A stretch of DNA of 6,813 nt from Oceanospirillaceae bacterium UBA1126 (GTDB taxonomy: Bacteria > Pseudomonadota > Gammaproteobacteria > Pseudomonadales > Balneatricaceae). The translations under genes were made by a program, and so were the position numbers. The stretch covers positions 1-6,813 of the forward strand of contig DCAT01000145.1 in the NCBI GenBank assembly GCA_002312935.1. The letters run 5' to 3'. Below the pieces are notes generated by a model. The model was not told the origin of the DNA, searched no databases, and saw nothing but the letters and a program-made list of their open reading frames with translations. Shown here one piece after another: positions 4,998-6,813 of this stretch; the stretch's first letter is position 1, and every line of letters begins with the position of its first letter.

Positions 4998-6761
4998 CTA
5001 ACTTGTCAGTAAGGGAATGCGTACACTAACCTCTACACCTTTGTTAACTGACGTAGTTACGTCAAGGGTACCACCTAAAGATCGCGCACGCTCATCTACT
5101 CCAGACAAACCAAAACCCCATTTATTCTTTTGTTGATCAAAACCAATACCATTATCTTTGACACTAATCGCCATGTGTTGTTCATACACCGCTAAATGCA
5201 CTTTCAGTTTGGTTATTCGCTTAGCGTGTTTCACTGCATTGTTGACTAATTCTTGCACTATACGATAGCTTGCAATGGTATATATTTCCTCCATACCATT
5301 TACCGAATCATCAATATTAAGGTCTAGTTCAATATCTTGCTCATCAAGATGGAAGGCTAGAATACACTGCTCAACGGCTACCTTTAAGCCAAACATGTCT
5401 AATGCCTCTGGTCTTAGCCGTTGAATCATATCACGCATGGTCTCATACAGCGCATCTGCTTGAGAGGTAATGTCTTGGGCGTAGGTTGCCACCTCGTTTA
5501 TGCTTTTTGCACTTTCTAGTATATGGGCGTTAATTTTAATGGCGGTGAGGGTTTGACCAAACTCATCATGCAGTTCCCTAGCAATGTGAAGAATTTGGTC
5601 TTCCTGCACCCGGATCAGCTGTTGAGCCAAACTTGTATTCTCGTTACTCTTTTTCTCAAGTTCTTTGGTTCGTTCTACGACCATGCGTTCTAAAGTAGCG
5701 TGCTGCTGATTCAGCTCTACCAACGCATCGTCCCGTTGAAGTTTAAGGCCGTATTCCTCATTTAATCTACGGTAGTAGGCACCAAAAGCAATACACATCG
5801 CTAACAAAACAACGCCCATAAATTTTAAATGGTGAGCATATAGCCCTGCCGGTTGCTGTATCGAAAGGGTAAAAGGCTGCCCCAAGTGGTCTAAACTGCG
5901 TTCTTTGAGAAAGATATCTGTCTCAAACACGGGCAAATAAGTTACTTGTGGCAATATTTCATCTGCCGCTAATTGCCGCTCCTCACCATAAAGTAACTGA
6001 ACTGTTGCGCCTGGTAAAATATCAGCCACGGGTGCCAGCATAGTATCTGTTTTTATGATCAACATTACTGCCAAGCCACCGTTTAAATACCCTAACGCAG
6101 TCATCTCAGCTGTGGTGTCTAATACCTTAATTAAGCTGTAACCACGCCCCCCCTCTCTCAGCTTGTAAGGCTGAGAAGCAGCTGGATCGCCCGAAACCAA
6201 AGATGACAAAAGGGGCTCTCGCATATTGCGTACAGACATCATGTCAAAACCCATGAGGCCTTTAACCGATTCAAGATAGGGGTCTATAAAAAAAATAGGG
6301 AAGTGCATGGGCACCCCATTGACCAGATTCACAGCCTTACCTGAGGGGTTCTTCTTAGAGACATAGCGTGTCACTTTGTACCCTGGATAACCCAAGCCAC
6401 GCATCTGTACTTCGTGTTTAGTTTTATTCCCTGGATCGATGCTAATTAGCGCTTCAAACATATAAATATGTGGGTAAGTATCACGCATGTGCTTGGTAAA
6501 ATTGCGTGCTGGATCCAAGTTATTGGGCCCTACACTGGCGAGTATGCTTCCAAACCCAGCCAAAGCCGCATCATTGATTAGAAGCTGCTCGTTGATATTA
6601 TACATCGCATCATTTGAGTCAATATCAAAGGTTATTCGCTGGCTGTTAATCACCCAGATACCTATTGAGGCTAGCACCAACACTAGGCTCAAGAGCCATA
6701 GCAACAGACGTATCAGAGTCGAGGGAAGTAATAAATAATCCAATTGACTAATTTTTTTCAC
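4998..6761 (-). CDS. CHASE-domain sensor histidine kinase (HisKA_3 type)
   Basis: This is a 587-residue inner-membrane kinase. TM1 is at about 15-37 and TM2 at about 312-331, enclosing a periplasmic region of about 275 residues. The middle of that region, about 85-215, resembles a CHASE domain: 'YPHIYMFEALISIDP' early, then 'FPIFFIDPY', 'GLMGFDMMSVRNMREPL' and 'GGRGYSLIKVL'. After TM2 comes a likely coiled coil (about 332-385), then the HisKA_3 dimerisation/phosphoacceptor helix 'IARELHDEFGQTLTAIK' with His at about 398. The HATPase follows: N-box 'QELVNNAVKHA' (about 503-513), 'DNGIGF' (about 536-541) and 'WGFGLSGVDERARSLGG' (about 548-564). All catalytic motifs are present. Such kinases normally signal to a LuxR/NarL-type response regulator, but none is in the window. 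The gene starts with GTG, preceded by AAGGA with a 7-base spacer. It lies 27 bases upstream of the PuuR-like gene. The ligand is unknown; an extracellular amine is a guess from context. Confidence 0.9.
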   Translation of the reverse strand: MKKISQLDYLLLPSTLIRLLLWLLSLVLVLASIGIWVINSQRITFDIDSNDAMYNINEQLLINDAALAGFGSILASVGPNNLDPARNFTKHMRDTYPHIYMFEALISIDPGNKTKHEVQMRGLGYPGYKVTRYVSKKNPSGKAVNLVNGVPMHFPIFFIDPYLESVKGLMGFDMMSVRNMREPLLSSLVSGDPAASQPYKLREGGRGYSLIKVLDTTAEMTALGYLNGGLAVMLIIKTDTMLAPVADILPGATVQLLYGEERQLAADEILPQVTYLPVFETDIFLKERSLDHLGQPFTLSIQQPAGLYAHHLKFMGVVLLAMCIAFGAYYRRLNEEYGLKLQRDDALVELNQQHATLERMVVERTKELEKKSNENTSLAQQLIRVQEDQILHIARELHDEFGQTLTAIKINAHILESAKSINEVATYAQDITSQADALYETMRDMIQRLRPEALDMFGLKVAVEQCILAFHLDEQDIELDLNIDDSVNGMEEIYTIASYRIVQELVNNAVKHAKRITKLKVHLAVYEQHMAISVKDNGIGFDQQKNKWGFGLSGVDERARSLGGTLDVTTSVNKGVEVSVRIPLLTS

Positions 6762-6813
6762 AGATAAATCCTTGTGTCTGAAAATCGTTTTATTTTGCCA
6801 GTGGGCGCCAGCT
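6762..6813 (-). other. Short upstream stretch at the right edge, possibly the end of an upstream gene
   Basis: These 52 bases hold the kinase Shine-Dalgarno and nothing else certain. On the minus strand one frame stays open from the edge and ends in a TGA overlapping the kinase start as GTGA; its last residues would read LAPTGKIKRFSDTRIYL. Another frame ends SWRPLAK at a TAA about 28 bases before the GTG. Either could be the tail of an upstream co-transcribed gene, or neither. No clear promoter is visible in so short a piece. Confidence 0.25.
6769..6773 (-). promoter_or_regulatory. Shine-Dalgarno that sets the GTG start of the kinase
   Basis: The minus strand reads AAGGA, 7 bases before GTG at 6761. 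The resulting N-terminus (MKKISQLDYLLLPS) leads directly into TM1, as expected for a membrane kinase. No ATG or other likely start lies between this site and the window edge in that frame. Confidence 0.7.

Overview
This window is a polyamine-catabolism locus built around the gamma-glutamylation (Puu-type) route. Protein similarity to Escherichia coli PuuA/B/D/R and to the Pseudomonas SpuA/SpuB/SpuI region, moderate GC (roughly mid-40s percent by eye) and AT-rich intergenic DNA suggest a gammaproteobacterium, possibly a marine one. The sequence alone does not fix the genus.

Layout. The left third is on the minus strand: a puuD/spuA-type gamma-glutamyl hydrolase (662-1432), followed after a 3-base gap by a glutamine-synthetase-family gamma-glutamylpolyamine synthetase (1-658) that runs off the left edge. 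A 312-base AT-rich divergent control region (1433-1744) separates this pair from a plus-strand pair: a second, complete gamma-glutamylpolyamine synthetase (1745-3118) and a PuuB-type FAD oxidase (3133-4413). Convergent to these lies a regulatory pair on the minus strand. It consists of a membrane histidine kinase with an extracytoplasmic CHASE-like domain (4998-6761, GTG start) and, 27 bases downstream, a PuuR-like HTH-cupin regulator (4425-4970, TTG start).

How the genes probably work together (family knowledge plus inference). The synthetases attach glutamate to a polyamine amine at the cost of ATP. PuuB oxidatively deaminates the free amine end to an aldehyde. An aldehyde dehydrogenase (PuuC-type, not in this window) would make gamma-glutamyl-GABA, and PuuD would hydrolyse that to glutamate and GABA. 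PuuR-type repressors respond to polyamines, and the divergent region contains weak matches to the E. coli PuuR site as I remember it. The CHASE-domain kinase suggests an additional extracellular input.

The core enzymes are well-known families. The less ordinary aspects are the two divergent synthetase paralogues, which give a mix of E. coli puu content and Pseudomonas spu layout, and the pairing of a CHASE/HisKA_3 kinase with a PuuR-like repressor rather than with an adjacent response regulator. I saw no RNA genes, insertion sequences, CRISPR arrays or long repeats.
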